A stretch of 64,000 bases of DNA from Siphonodentalium dalli (Eukaryota > Mollusca > Scaphopoda > Gadilida > Siphonodentaliidae): assembly GCA_032622095.1 (NCBI GenBank), contig CP136067.1, positions 197,184,052 to 197,248,051 on the forward strand. The letters are read 5' to 3'. Below are positions 37,701 through 43,860 of this stretch, in pieces (positions within the stretch are counted from its first letter, which is position 1; every line of letters starts with the position of its first letter). The notes beneath the pieces are model-generated. The model saw only the letters and a list, made by a program, of their open reading frames with translations. It did no database searches and was not told the DNA's origin. A program made the translations under genes and the position numbers.

Positions 37701-40700
37701 CTCGTATTCCCCGTAGTAAAACTGATACTGCACTTTAAAAAGTTTGAAAGTCGAAACTACATCGAGCAGAACCACGTAATTTCCGGTGTGCTGGTTATCG
37801 TGACGTAATTTCCGGTGTGCTGGTTATCGTGATACTCTTGTCTCATTTACGTAGGTTGTCCGATTCATTTACCACTATTATGACGCATATTGCTCCATTT
37901 ATATCCACTAACAGATAGTTTCCAAAAGTAAACGAGACCAGCAAGTATTATCGAAAAATTATGGGAACAGCTATATATTACCTTCATTATACAAGCAGCC
38001 TAACACAATAGAGTCACTTTCCTTGGCTCGTTTCCGCGCTTTTCATATGTGGGAATATCTTGTTGATAGAAACAGGGATAAATACATTACACGGCTTGTT
38101 GAGGGGAGATACGGTGTTGTATTCCCCGGTCGACTCTCGTATTGCCCTCAGCTATCACATCGGGGGATACGAGCCTCTACCGGGGCATACCCACCTCAAC
38201 AAGCCGTGTAACTTATATTATCATGCTGGCGTATTATATTGACCAATGAGAATGGAGATCTACTGACAGGAGATGAGGGCATAATAGGTTCACCTTGATT
38301 GACACCGACGCCATATTGAAAGCCCCAGAGGGTATATGGATTCATATGGGGTCGATAGACGCCATATTGTTTTTCATGGAACTCTGCCGCCTCGGGTATA
38401 TTTTCGGTGTATTTTGGCGCCAAGAAAAGGGATATCTGTCGGAAATCAAGTTATGTGAATTTAAAGACATAGTACCATGTACCAAAACCTGCATGTGATT
38501 TATTTGAGAAACACTATAAGCACTCATAAATTAACTATCAAAATCAAACTTGTTGTACCGCTTCTGGTGAATAGCCATTGACTCAATGCGTTGACGTTCA
38601 ACGCCCATGACGGGTCACTGTGACGTTACATAAGTTAATGGCCATTGACAACAAATTTATTTACTGGCAGCTAATGAACTTCGTACAAGTAATTCAAATT
38701 CTCACATGGAAAGCATGATAAAATCGTTACAGGGCTCGTAGTTGCCGGCTACGGTGACATATGAGGCTCAGCGAGATTAATATCAGGCTCAGCTAGCGCC
38801 TGGCCCGATATTAATCTCACTTCGCCTCATATGACACCGTATCCGGCAACAACTCGCCCTGTAACTTATATTATTATGTAAGCTCTTGCAATTAGCCAAT
38901 CAGCGTCGATATATAGTGACGGTATATGAATCCATATTAGGTCGGTGACCTAATATGAAATTAATATTAGGTGTTTATCCGCCATCTTGTTTTTTCAGAA
39001 ACTCAGTCGCCTCGGGAATATTTTTGGTGTATTTTGGCGCTAAGAAAGGGGAAATCTGTCGGAATTAATTTTCTGTGAATTTAAAGACATAGTACCAAGT
39101 ACCAAAACATGCATGCGATATATTTTAGGAATTCTAAAGACCCATAAATTAACTATCAAACTCAACAAGTTGTCCTACTTCTGGTGATTAGCCATTGACT
39201 CAATGCGTTGACGTTCAACGCCCATGACGCGTCATTGTGACGTTACATAAGTTAATGGCCATAGACGACACATTTAACTGACCAAATTACAATAAATTAC
39301 AGCGACGATTAATTAAAGGGATATGCTGGATTTTGTCCACTGACATAATAAATACGTTAAGCCCCTGTCACACTCAGGCCGGCGCTCTTATTGCGCTGCA
39401 AAAGTATCAAAGCGCCCACCTAAACGCACTAAGGTCTCCAAGAACCGATTGGCGACGCAGTGGACACTGGCTACAACGGGCGAGGATCTCCATGGTGCCA
39501 GAGCGCCGCGCTTGTTTTATGCATGCACAAAACAAGCGCAGAGGCTCGGCGTTCTGACCAGGACGTAGTACTGTCGCCGTGACAGCGCAAAGCAAAGCGC
39601 CAAGCGAGCGACGTGAGCGTTATGTGGACGTAGCAAAAGCGCATATTAGCTTCTCGTGGTCGCAGCAAGGAATTAATCTTGTCTTTTGCGACTACAGTAA
39701 GCTTAATCAATTTCTCACTACGTGCCTTTCCCGCCCTTAAAATACGCTCAATGAGGCTCTGTCCAAAACTTATTGCGCTCTTTCTGCGCTGTCATGGGGT
39801 GTTATGGACTGGTTCCCGCTCATAGAACGTCCACATTGTGCTGCCACTGCGACTCTGGTGCTCGCTCTACGCCCAAGCGTTATACATGGCGTTCTTCCGG
39901 CGTTTACAGCAGGTTTACAGTACGATTCCACTTTGAAATGCGGTCTGCTCACACCAACTGTTGTATTGCGTGTGTCTTTGGTAGGTATCTGTTATGTCTG
40001 AATTATATAGTTGTATTGCGTGTGTCTTTGGTAGGTATCTGTTATGTCTGAATTATATATTTGTATTGTGTGTGTCTTTGGTAGGTATCTGTTATGTCTG
40101 AATTATATAGTTGTATTGCGTGTGTCTTTGGTAGATATATGTTATGTCTGAATTATATAGTTGTATTGCGTGTGTCTTTGCGATCAGGCTGGCGTTTGAT
40201 TTGAGTTGAACAAGTATCAAAATACGAGTAACGCACAGTGGAAGCGCGGAAAATTGTCAGAAATTTTCAATCTGTTAAAACAAGGGAACCAATGTCAGAA
40301 ATGGTAACGCGCTCAAGATCATAGATTATAAACCCAAGAATGTAATTGTAGAATATAAAATATATTGGTTTTGCGAATGACCAACTCAGAATTCCGTTAA
40401 ATAACAATAACAACCAGCACCTAATTAACGAACCGGTGGCCGACTCGACCGATTCCGACCACAACCCCCAGTGGGCTGCAGAAATTTATTTTATTTGTAA
40501 TTGACATATAGTTTATCACAAACCAAAAATCAACATTAATCAACGTTGATTAACACAATAAACGAAAGTGAATTTCCCCAACTACATGCACCTTTTACGG
40601 GACTCGGCCTCCAGCTTGCAGTTTGACTTTTAATCATCCCAAAAATTCCCATTCTATAAATAAAACTAATAAAATACCCATTGATAATGTCAGCCCGCAC

Positions 40701-42172
40701 GCGAAACAAGAAACTCCCCCACCAGTTATACATGCGGCGCGCGTGACAAGCTATGCTCCTATCCCGCTTATCACGTTTTCGTCGCGCTCTTTGTACGACC
40801 CATTGCGTTCCTGCTTTGTCACGTCAATTCTCACGCTCTCACGCGCTCTCATTGCGTTTCCTCCACGCCGTAAACGCTCTTAATGCGTTCAAGTCGTTGT
40901 CGTTGCGTTGTTAGTACGCTTTGCGTTGTCATGGCGACGGTACTACGCCTGGTCAGAACGCCGAACCTCTGCGCTTGTTTTGTGCATGCACAAAACAAAC
41001 GCGGCGCTCTGGCGCTCTGGGGCGATCACGGAGACCCTCTCCCGTCCTAGCCAGTGTCCACTGCGTCACCAATACGTTCTTGGATACCCTACTGCGCTTT
41101 GCTTGCCGCTTTGATTATTTTTCAGCGCAATGCAAGCGCCGGCCTGATCGCAGCGGAGTGTGACAGTAGTTTAATCGGACAGCTAATCTATTGCGGAGTG
41201 TTGGGTATTTTCCCCACAACATAAAAACTGACTATGACTGGAGAACGCAGGAGGCGCTATCTATACTCTCCGCGCCAGCGCAGAGAACGTTTTGCGAACT
41301 TATTGTGAACGTACTAGCATCACAATGACAGCGACTTGAACGCACTAAGAGCGTGAGACTTGACAAAGTAGGAACGCAATAGGAGCATACTTTATTTTAA
41401 AAGTTTGACAATTTTCGACAGTTTTCGGCGCTCCTCCTGCGTGTTACTCATATGTTGGTACTTTTGCAGCGCAGTGAGAGCGCCGGCCTGAGTGTGACAG
41501 GGGTTTTACGGGACGCTTAGTGGTCGGATATGGTGTCACGTGAGGCTCAGCGAGATCAATATTAGGCTCGGCCTACGGCCTCGCCTAATATTGATCTTAC
41601 TTCGCCTCACATGACACCATATCCGACCACTAAGCGTCCCGTAACTTATAATATTAACTGGTATATCAAGACATCTTTTAAACCAGATAAAATAATAACA
41701 AATGGAAGAGCCGCTCCCAAAACCAATAAATAAGAAAAGCCCCAATATAGGAGTGCAATCAGAGATACGTACCAATAGGAATGCTCCTGTAATATTTTCA
41801 AATAGTCCGATATCTTATTACATACAGTATAATGCTCCAATTAATCGACCCTATCTAACGAGGTTGTTTACCGTATTACAACGGTACTCGACCACTCACC
41901 AGGGTCCATGCGATCAATTGAAGTCAATTGTACTGCGGTACATGTACCACCTTACGTTTACGCTTCGACCGCATTCTTTTATAACTGAGTGGGATAATCC
42001 ATTTAGTGTAGAAAGGGTTAAATGGTGAGGGGCGCAGTTGGACACACCCACCTCTAGCCCCGTCCCTATGTCTCCATAGCTAAGCAGTGGTACATATACA
42101 ATACATACCTTCTGCTACTTGGTCCGGTGTCTTCATGTCTCTTTCCTTCGCATCCACGTAGGCTCTACAATC
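16453..42172 (-). CDS. MYD88: MyD88 (Toll/IL-1 receptor adaptor), 3' part of gene model
   Basis: MyD88 links activated Toll-like and IL-1-type receptors, through TIR-TIR contact, to IRAK kinases in the cytosol, leading to NF-kB activation. The model joins minus-strand exons 42109-42172 (or the alternative copies 36446-36509 or 35449-35512), 34001-34081, 27513-27708, 20332-20423 and 16453-16772. Lengths 64+81+196+92+320 give 753 nt, one uninterrupted frame of 250 residues plus stop. Junction codons read V, D, R and C. TIR starts near residue 57 (MYDAFVCYNP), the BB loop RDDLPG is at about 95-100, CDFQTKF lies in the middle exon, and ILRFVTICDF and a box-3-like WSWERL (about 181-186) lie in the last. 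This order and wording match MyD88 rather than receptor TIRs. The death domain is missing, presumably beyond 64 kb. A ~60-residue serine-rich tail follows the TIR, unlike vertebrate MyD88, which ends at the TIR. Confidence 0.92.
16799..17128. repeat. Intronic duplications in the last MyD88 intron
   Basis: A ~46-bp block (GCTGTCAATTTAGTGTTGTG to CCAGCCCAGAAG) occurs at 16800-16844 and 17082-17128. The block between them (AACAGAACACATTTCGGTAC to GCGAAACATGGGCTTGG, 16855-17078) is duplicated at 21127-21466. The two copies of the longer block bracket the middle TIR exon, one in each flanking intron. Confidence 0.88.
17129..17850. other. Intronic sequence, nothing recognised
   Basis: Contains a single diverged unit of the following minisatellite with its left flank (17630-17708, AATATTGTTACAAAGGAGAG to CCATTACTAAATAAA). 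That flank recurs at 17810-17860, and its right end recurs at 18755-18775, as if the minisatellite grew inside a duplicated ~80-bp segment. Confidence 0.6.
17855..18765. repeat. 37-bp minisatellite, about 25 copies
   Basis: The unit ATCATGTTAATGTCATCTAG AAAGGCATACATGTACC has period 37 (for example 18431 and 18468). Left-hand units carry CTGTGCC variants; right-hand units are almost uniform ATGTACC, so the right part expanded most recently. It lies in the last MyD88 intron. Confidence 0.95.
18932..19076. mobile_element. Hairpin element (inverted-repeat MITE)
   Basis: Arms TAATCATTTGATTGAACTGG TGACGTGAAATAATTCACG and the complementary CGTGAATTAATTATTTCACG TCACGAGTTCAATCAAGTGATT enclose a ~50-bp loop. 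Total length is about 145 bp with no coding capacity. Family and target duplication are not determined. Confidence 0.8.
19080..19850. other. Intronic sequence, nothing recognised
   Basis: A minus-strand open frame at 19091-19402 (103 codons) lacks any recognised motif and is not flanked by matching splice phases for MyD88. No tandem repeats were noticed. Confidence 0.45.
19852..19947. repeat. Short inverted repeat (GCAGAATGAGGTC...GACCTCATTCTGC)
   Basis: Arms GCAGAATGAGGTCCACAGGG GTGAATTTA and AAATTCACCCTCTTGTGACC TCATTCTGC oppose each other across about 35 bp. Related sequence (AATTCACCCTCT, GACCTCATTCTG) recurs at 20155-20195 and 49078-49108, with shared flanks TTTTTTAGTTT, so it is part of a small dispersed repeat. 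Confidence 0.8.
20332..20423 (-). CDS. MYD88: MyD88 middle TIR exon (92 nt)
   Basis: Minus-strand acceptor TTTGATTTCAG, exon, then donor GTAAGAAG (20330-20331 is the GT). It starts with one base completing Arg and encodes CKRMIIIMSSSYLRSIQCDF followed by QTKFTQALSL, then one base of the Cys codon completed in the last exon. The CDFQTKF block is a MyD88 hallmark. Phases fit both neighbours exactly. The exon begins GTGTAAG directly after CAG, a donor-like sequence abutting the acceptor. Two partial copies lie immediately upstream in transcript order. A minus-strand open frame at 20089-20370 is a wrong-frame shadow. Confidence 0.95.
20424..20605 (-). pseudogene. Two tandem partial copies of the middle TIR exon
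   Basis: Exon-like segments at 20441-20511 and about 20530-20601 repeat the acceptor (TTTGCTTTCAG) and roughly the first 72 nt of the 92-nt exon, with period 88-90 bp. They encode CKRMIIILSASYLRSIPCDF and CKRMIIILSSIYLRSIQCDF. Each then runs past the truncation point into intron-derived sequence and reaches an in-frame stop within three codons of the conserved QTK. Neither has its own donor. Codons remain sensible in both, so they are young or constrained. If spliced to, they would truncate the TIR domain. Confidence 0.9.
20623..20820. mobile_element. TTAA CCCTTT miniature element with ATCGAT palindromes
   Basis: TTAA then CCCTTTCAATAATCAG opens the element. Inside, AATCATCGATGATT (a perfect palindrome) with CCATTCAGTTATAAAAGTAT ACATTGGAATGG is repeated about three times (20646, 20690, 20750). 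The CAGTTATAAAAGTATAC block recurs at the ends of elements near 35310 and 41970. The right end is not resolved. Confidence 0.7.
20821..21117. other. Intronic sequence, nothing recognised
   Basis: No repeats or coding features beyond short chance frames. Confidence 0.5.
21118..21470. repeat. Second copy of intronic segment 16855-17078
   Basis: Starts AACAGAACACACTTCGGTAC and ends at GCGAAACATGAGCTTGG; carries an extra ~120 bp insertion after GGGCATTCAAA (AGTGGGCCTTTACTG to TTTCACAAATGC). It is direct relative to the copy in the last intron, about 4.25 kb away. Confidence 0.88.
21482..21873 (-). mobile_element. Complete TTAA MITE with twin hairpins, 392 bp
   Basis: Flanked by TTAA at 21478-21481 and TCAA (one change from TTAA) at 21874-21877. 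Termini are CCCTTTACCCAACAGAACGG and CCGGTTTGTTGGGTAAAGGG. The interior carries two ~65-bp hairpins (21508-21575; 21656-21723), each with loop CCATAGG or CCTATGG and each bounded by CCAATGCATT, around a ~80-bp AT-rich core. The terminal CCC plus TTAA is what is seen in piggyBac-type elements; assignment rests on that alone. Confidence 0.92.
21876..27153. repeat. 32-bp satellite, about 165 copies (5.3 kb)
   Basis: The unit TAATCGTAACTGGTTATCAT ACACAACACTGT has period 32. The main variation is CACTG versus CGCTG, with rarer CACAC, ATGCAC, TATGAT and CGTGAC variants. Larger-scale order is visible: positions 23951-24973 are repeated exactly at 24911-25933 (offset 960 = 30 units). The last ~600 bp are nearly homogeneous CACTG units. 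The array fills most of the MyD88 intron between TIR exons at 20.4 and 27.6 kb. No open frame of note. Confidence 0.97.
27154..27512. other. Intronic sequence, nothing recognised
   Basis: A plus-strand 60-codon open frame (27263-27445) has no recognised motif. The stretch begins with the truncated last satellite unit and runs to the donor of the MyD88 exon at 27513. Confidence 0.5.
27513..27708 (-). CDS. MYD88: MyD88 exon with TIR boxes 1 and 2 (196 nt)
   Basis: Acceptor TTTGATCAACAG at its 5' side and donor AACAG|GTAATATA at its 3' side on the minus strand. It encodes EPGQTNMYDAFVCYNPEIND, then DLRFVQKMIDKLEAEPHN, then LKLLVPCRDDLPGGSKYSIS and AELIQN. MYDAFVCY is TIR box 1 and CRDDLPG is the BB-loop box 2, with the proline conserved that is needed for signalling in this family. 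Entering phase (two bases, completing Asp) and leaving phase (two bases of Arg) fit the neighbouring exons. Confidence 0.96.
27709..28020. other. Intronic sequence, nothing recognised
   Basis: AT-rich, with a duplicated short phrase CTGATCAAATA (27712 and 27791) and no other structure that I can name. Confidence 0.5.
28021..28300. repeat. 35-bp minisatellite, 8 copies
   Basis: The unit TAAGTCTTATCGAGTCATCA AGAGAGATAAATCAG repeats at period 35, seven copies identical and the eighth with CACC for CATC. Such uniformity points to recent expansion. Confidence 0.96.
28455..28660. repeat. ~51-bp tandem repeat, about 3.3 copies
   Basis: AAATAAAAACTAAAATAAGA CATTAAATGGCAGTGGACCA CCATGGCAACC repeats with small indels (first copy has AATATAA inserted; third has an ACTACCATTACTATTC insertion). 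Confidence 0.9.
28661..28955. other. Intronic sequence, nothing recognised
   Basis: Contains a G/C-rich patch with an inverted repeat (AGGGCCTATCGGCCCT) and a C run at 28829-28838. No coding evidence. Confidence 0.5.
28968..29360 (+). mobile_element. Composite hairpin MITE (core inverted relative to 34685-35054)
   Basis: Outer ends TGACCCGCCACATCAAATCA and its complement TGATATGGCGGGTCA enclose AAGTCGGGATTTTTTTACCC (and complement). Inside lies a hairpin module (29010-29078), a ~210-bp core with GAGCCCCACACATATATAGA, and a collapsed right hairpin reduced to CCAATGCATTGG. The core is in the opposite orientation to the copy at 34.7 kb. Compared with that copy, this one has lost a hairpin but kept both outer ends. 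Confidence 0.88.
29390..31683. repeat. Complex 24/27-bp minisatellite
   Basis: Built from CACAGATAACATACACAGT CACCA-type 24-mers, 27-mers with GCGTTCACC, and shorter CACAGATAACATA 13/14-mers. The three are interleaved in higher-order patterns that themselves repeat (for example around 29500-29980 and 29880-30670). On the minus strand no stop occurs in several frames, producing apparent cysteine-rich frames (CYLCGDCV, YVICVVTV) up to 304 codons; I treat these as artefacts of the repeat. It lies in the MyD88 intron between 27.7 and 34.0 kb. Confidence 0.95.
31684..32282. other. Unique spacer and truncated TTAA element, first copy
   Basis: Contains no gene. At 31965-32010 (ACTGAATACTCATTGGCGAG TAGTTCCCTTAGG) it resembles the terminus of the CCCTTT miniature family. 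From 32132 (TTAA CCCTTTCATGAATG) it is the left part of the hairpin element that is complete at 33585-33834. The same sequence is repeated at 33133-33734. Confidence 0.85.
32286..33132. repeat. Second copy of the 24/27-bp minisatellite
   Basis: Duplicate of 30837-31683, including the same order of GTCACC- and GCGTTCACC-type units. Part of the 1449-bp duplication. Confidence 0.95.
33585..33834 (+). mobile_element. Complete TTAA MITE with hairpin core, 250 bp
   Basis: TTAA at 33581-33584 and TTAC at 33835-33838 flank termini CCCTTTCATGAATG and CTGTCATGAAAGGG. The core has CTCTTATATATGTGAGTCTC CCATAAGAG, then GGCCTAACAATATTTACCGT, GTGTAAGCCAGTGCATACCC, and a second hairpin TTATATATGTGAGGCTCCC to GTATAAG. 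The central spacer is the reverse complement of the spacer in the 95-bp satellite at 3.0-4.1 kb, which ties that satellite to this family. Confidence 0.9.
33840..34000. other. Intron near the MyD88 linker exon donor
   Basis: No repeats noticed; ends at the donor GTATGTACTAAC (minus strand) of the exon at 34001. Confidence 0.5.
34001..34081 (-). CDS. MYD88: MyD88 linker exon (81 nt)
   Basis: Minus-strand acceptor TTCCTTTGTTTCCAG and donor GAAG|GTATGTAC. It enters with two bases (completing Val) and leaves with one base (completing Asp). It encodes STCTPMVVTEQSDMEFDYPK then YMTIQE, an acidic, low-complexity linker between intermediate domain and TIR domain. Human MyD88 has a similar-length linker whose sequence is poorly conserved, so identity rests on position and phase rather than motif. 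Confidence 0.85.
34082..34240. other. Intron, nothing recognised
   Basis: Short unremarkable AT-rich intronic stretch. Confidence 0.5.
34255..34650 (+). repeat. Interspersed repeat, two ~190-bp diverged units
   Basis: GGGCCATAACTCAGGTGGAA, GGCGGGCGGAACCCAAATTC and GACCTATATTTTG occur, then recur as GGTCATAAGAGTTGATGAAA, GGAGGGCGGAACCCAAATTC and GACCTGTATTTTG. The stretch ends AGACAGACGGACAGGAGGATAG. The style (GGCCATAACTC, AACCCAAATTCGA, ACCAAATTTC, then GACAGACGGACAG) is common in bivalve genomes; a related fragment is at 53340-53445. Confidence 0.75.
34685..35054 (+). mobile_element. Complete twin-hairpin MITE, 370 bp
   Basis: Bounded by CCCTGTGCCAATGCATTC and GAATGCATTGGCACAGGG. Left hairpin 34689-34760, right hairpin 34979-35049, core with CAGACGACACTCTTCTATAT GCTTCTATATATGTG. 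On the right the flanking TAAAAAAATCCCGACTTACG to GGCGGGTCA is shared with 29310-29360, but the left flank is not, so one outer end was lost. Confidence 0.9.
35165..35351. mobile_element. CCCTTT-family miniature element
   Basis: Ends CCCTTTCTATACTAAATATG and, on the other side, CCATTTATATAGAAATGG followed by TTAA. It includes GTATACTTCTATAACTGAGT GGGAAAATCC. A matching end lies at 41965-42017, in both cases directly next to the intermediate-domain exon duplication. Confidence 0.75.
35345..35850. repeat. Exon-bearing segmental duplication, copy A
   Basis: About 0.5 kb shared with 36395-36945 and, for its first part, 42013-42275. It runs from the exon's downstream intron (CCCCGTCCCTATGTCT) through the exon into AGAAGAAATAATGTATGGCA, CCCAGTTCCAATTAAAATTA, and TTCTAAATTGTTCGATATAT. 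Further fragments without the exon lie at 44488-44655 and 52497-52670. Confidence 0.92.
35449..35512 (-). CDS. MYD88: MyD88 intermediate-domain exon, copy A (64 nt)
   Basis: Minus-strand acceptor TTCTTCTTTTAGTTAAG and donor GAAG|GTATGTATTG. Begins in phase 0 and ends with one base. It encodes VCRAHIDANEREMKTPDQVA E. It differs from copies B and C (DCRAYVDAKERDMKTPDQVA E) at six residues; vertebrate MyD88 has DCxxY at this point, so copy A is the more diverged. It has intact splice sites and is nearest to the downstream exon. It corresponds to the segment linking death domain and TIR, needed for IRAK4 recruitment in vertebrates. Confidence 0.85.
35820..36395. repeat. ~85-bp palindromic tandem array, block 1 (about 7 units)
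   Basis: Unit: ATGTCGTCGCTATATAGAGA AGACAGGTTTTACAAGGGTA ATAACAATCTCGTATCCCCC TTGTAAAATTGATATTACCC TGCAAAA. TTTTACAAGGG opposes CCCTTGTAAAA, and GGTAATA opposes TATTACC, so each unit holds two interleaved inverted repeats. Units are diverged, with small indels. Confidence 0.92.
36446..36509 (-). CDS. MYD88: MyD88 intermediate-domain exon, copy B (64 nt), GC donor
   Basis: Same acceptor as copy A. Encodes DCRAYVDAKERDMKTPDQVA E, identical in protein to copy C with one synonymous change. Its donor reads GAAG|GCACGTATTG, where the other copies have GAAG|GTATGTATTG. GC-AG introns are a known minor class, usually with a strong surrounding donor such as AAG|GC, so the copy may be weakly usable or dead. 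It lies between the two blocks of the ~85-bp palindromic array. Confidence 0.75.
36900..37740. repeat. ~85-bp palindromic tandem array, block 2 (about 9 units)
   Basis: Same unit as block 1 at 35820-36395. A third fragment at 52620-52910 shows that the array travelled with the exon-bearing duplication. Spurious open frames on both strands cross it. Confidence 0.92.
37773..37832. repeat. 28-bp direct duplication
   Basis: ACGTAATTTCCGGTGTGCTG GTTATCGTG occurs twice in tandem. Confidence 0.9.
38060..39275. repeat. ~615-bp tandem duplication, each copy with a hairpin element
   Basis: Copy 1 (about 38060-38665) and copy 2 (about 38700-39275) share TATTTTCGGTGTATTTTGGC, AATTTAAAGACATAGTACCA and CAATGCGTTGACGTTCAACG. 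Each starts with a hairpin: 38087-38213 (arms TTACACGGCTTGTTGAGG / complement) and 38724-38872 (arms TTACAGGGCTCGTAGTTGCC / near complement), both followed by CTTATATTAT. The arms differ between the two copies yet pair within each. Confidence 0.88.
39362..41503. mobile_element. 2.1-kb non-autonomous element with 26-bp perfect inverted ends
   Basis: Ends CCCCTGTCACACTCAGGCCG GCGCTC and the exact complement GAGCGCCGGCCTGAGTGTGA CAGGGG. Sub-terminal regions are also inverted relative to each other (GTACTACGCCTGGTCAGAAC near 40940 matches the reverse of 39550-39570; GTTTTGTGCATGCACAAAAC palindrome in both). It is GC-richer than its surroundings, with many GCGCT/AGCGC and GCGTT motifs. Open frames overlap on both strands and none looks like a transposase. 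Superfamily and target duplication could not be determined. Confidence 0.88.
39961..40180. repeat. 50-bp minisatellite inside the 2.1-kb element, 4.4 copies
   Basis: The unit TTGTATTGCGTGTGTCTTTG GTAGGTATCTGTTATGTCTG AATTATATAG repeats at period 50, interrupting the internal inverted symmetry of the host element. Confidence 0.95.
41505..41646. mobile_element. Hairpin element, third member of the TTAC...GTAACTTATA family
   Basis: Arms TTACGGGACGCTTAGTGGTC GGATATGGTGTCA and the complementary TGACACCATATCCGACCACT AAGCGTCCCGTAA continue inward (GAGATCAATATTAGGC). It resembles the hairpin at 38724 in the inner stem and the right flank AACTTATAATATTA, but has a different outer stem. It abuts the 2.1-kb element directly. 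Confidence 0.88.
41650..42012. other. Intronic sequence; CCCTTT-family terminus at its end
   Basis: A plus-strand 108-codon open frame (41702-42028) crosses into repeat sequence and is not supported. At 41965-42017 the element end TATAACTGAGTGGGATAATC ... AAAGGG TTAA is recognisable. Confidence 0.5.
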
Positions 42173-42275
42173 CTTAACTAAAAGAAGAAATAATGTATGG
42201 CATGTCATATTAAATGGTTTTGTGGTGATGTGCAGTTCTCTCTACAAACATTTCGGACAAAATCAAAGAACAACT
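42013..42275. repeat. Exon-bearing segmental duplication, copy C
   Basis: Matches 35345-35605 from the miniature element terminus through CCCCGTCCCTATGTCTCCAT, the exon, and ATGTATGGCATGTCATATTA to AACATTTCGGACAAAATCAAAG, where similarity stops. Confidence 0.92.
42109..42172 (-). CDS. MYD88: MyD88 intermediate-domain exon, copy C (64 nt)
   Basis: Most 5' of the three copies in transcript order. Canonical acceptor TTCTTCTTTTAGTTAAG and donor GAAG|GTATGTATTG. Encodes DCRAYVDAKERDMKTPDQVA E; the initial DCxxY matches the start of the intermediate-domain exon in vertebrate MyD88 (DCQKY). I take this as the most conserved copy. The exon starts in phase 0, so the missing upstream death-domain exon should end on a complete codon. 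Confidence 0.87.
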
Positions 42276-42864
42276 AGAGGTCAGATTCCATGGAATCAGA
42301 TATACTTCCATGGTATCCCATTCCATGTGTATGTTATGTGTATAGGTGTGTTCCTCTTCATTCGAATGTATATTTGTGCTGTGTGGTCCGATGGTGGATA
42401 TATATTCCAAAGGTTTATGGCATTTAGTTCGACCCGCCGTGGATGATTAATGACATGCTATTGCATCATGGTCGTGACCAACTGAGCCAGCATTCACCGC
42501 AGCCAATCAATTCATTTTTATTCGGTAGGGATACATTTTAGAGCTAATTATAACCCCTCCCCAGGACGCCCATATAATATTCAACGGTCACAAAATTTGG
42601 CGTGTCTGATTATATCGTAATCGACATGTAGATCAAAACGGTGAAGCATATTAATGTACCATATAAACTCTGTTACTTCGCATTTATTATTGGATAGTTT
42701 TTTCAGTTTCGGATTCAGAATCTTTTAGTTTTTATTAGCGGAGGAAAGACCGCTTGGTTAATTAATTAATTAGTATTCAATGCGTCATCGCTACACAATA
42801 GTCATTAACGTCTTTGTAATAGAGTTAACTGTAATCGAGAGATAACTATATCAAAATCGATAAT
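42276..42864. other. Nothing recognised
   Basis: Includes small inverted patches (TCCATGGAATCAGATATACTTCCATGGTAT-like repeats of CCATGG near 42287-42325) but no gene or repeat family that I can name. Confidence 0.5.
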
Positions 42865-43860
42865 GCTAGCTGAGTGCTAACCCGTCCGCTCTAAAACTAA
42901 TGTTGTCCTTATATACTACCAAATACATGCAGTGTTCAAAATATAAAACACTTGTGTCGCGATTTTCCATTTTTTCCCGTTTACGAGTTTCGGCGGAATT
43001 TTCCAAAAGCCTCGACCCTCCCCGGTGGTTACGCCACCTCTCCGTTGGACAGGTTACTTTTATAGTACAGCGGACAGACCTATAGTATATCGGTGAACAT
43101 TTCATGCATTTGCCTTGCTCCTTGATAAGTCCGTTTGCATTTGCGTCATGAAGAGTCAGTTTGAATTTGAGTAATCTATATCACCCGTTAAGTACGTTAC
43201 ACGCTACCATGGTTAAACCGTCCACTCTGAAACTTTGAAAGGCGTACTATTCTTGCGTTTAGATACTACTAATCACATCCACTCATCGAAAAGTTTCTAA
43301 TTCAATATCTGATTTTCGGAGTAATTTTCCCCATTTGATTTTCTGTGGAATTTGCCAAATCTGAACCCACCCCGACACAAACACTCCGTTGAGCAGGTTG
43401 CGTTTATAGTAGAGAGGTCAAATTTTGGAGGCGTACTTACAGTATACCGGCTTACATGCCACTGCATTGAACTCGCTCCTTCATTAGCCCGTTTGGCTTT
43501 GGGGCTAAAAATAGGTTAGTGATAGACTACTTAAGTATACATATTTATGTTACATAGCGTTGTCACGAGTAAACCGTTCCATCTGAAAATTAGAAAATCG
43601 CACTGCAGATGCGCGTGAACACTAGCCATCAGATGTACTCGTCAAAAACAAATTTATCCCGATGTTTGAATTTCCCCCCTTTGCAATTTTCGTGGAATTT
43701 TCCTACAACCCCCCACGACTCGCATTCTCCGTTGGGCAGGTTACTTTTAAAGTATAGCCGTCAAACTTTTGGGACGTACATACAGTATGTCAACGTACCT
43801 GCTACCACATCATGTTGACCTTTAATAAGCCGGTTTGGATTTGGCGAGAAAAATAGTTGC
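42865..43860. repeat. ~350-bp degenerate tandem repeat, 3 copies
   Basis: Blocks start near 42868, 43215 and 43570. Shared landmarks are AACCGTCCACTCTGAAACT, GAATTTTCC, CCCCA/CCGG, CTCCGTTGGACAGGTTACTT TTATAGTA, GTACATACAGTATACCGG, and ATTGAACTCGCTCC. Divergence is strong, so this is an old satellite remnant or decayed segmental repeat. Confidence 0.8.
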
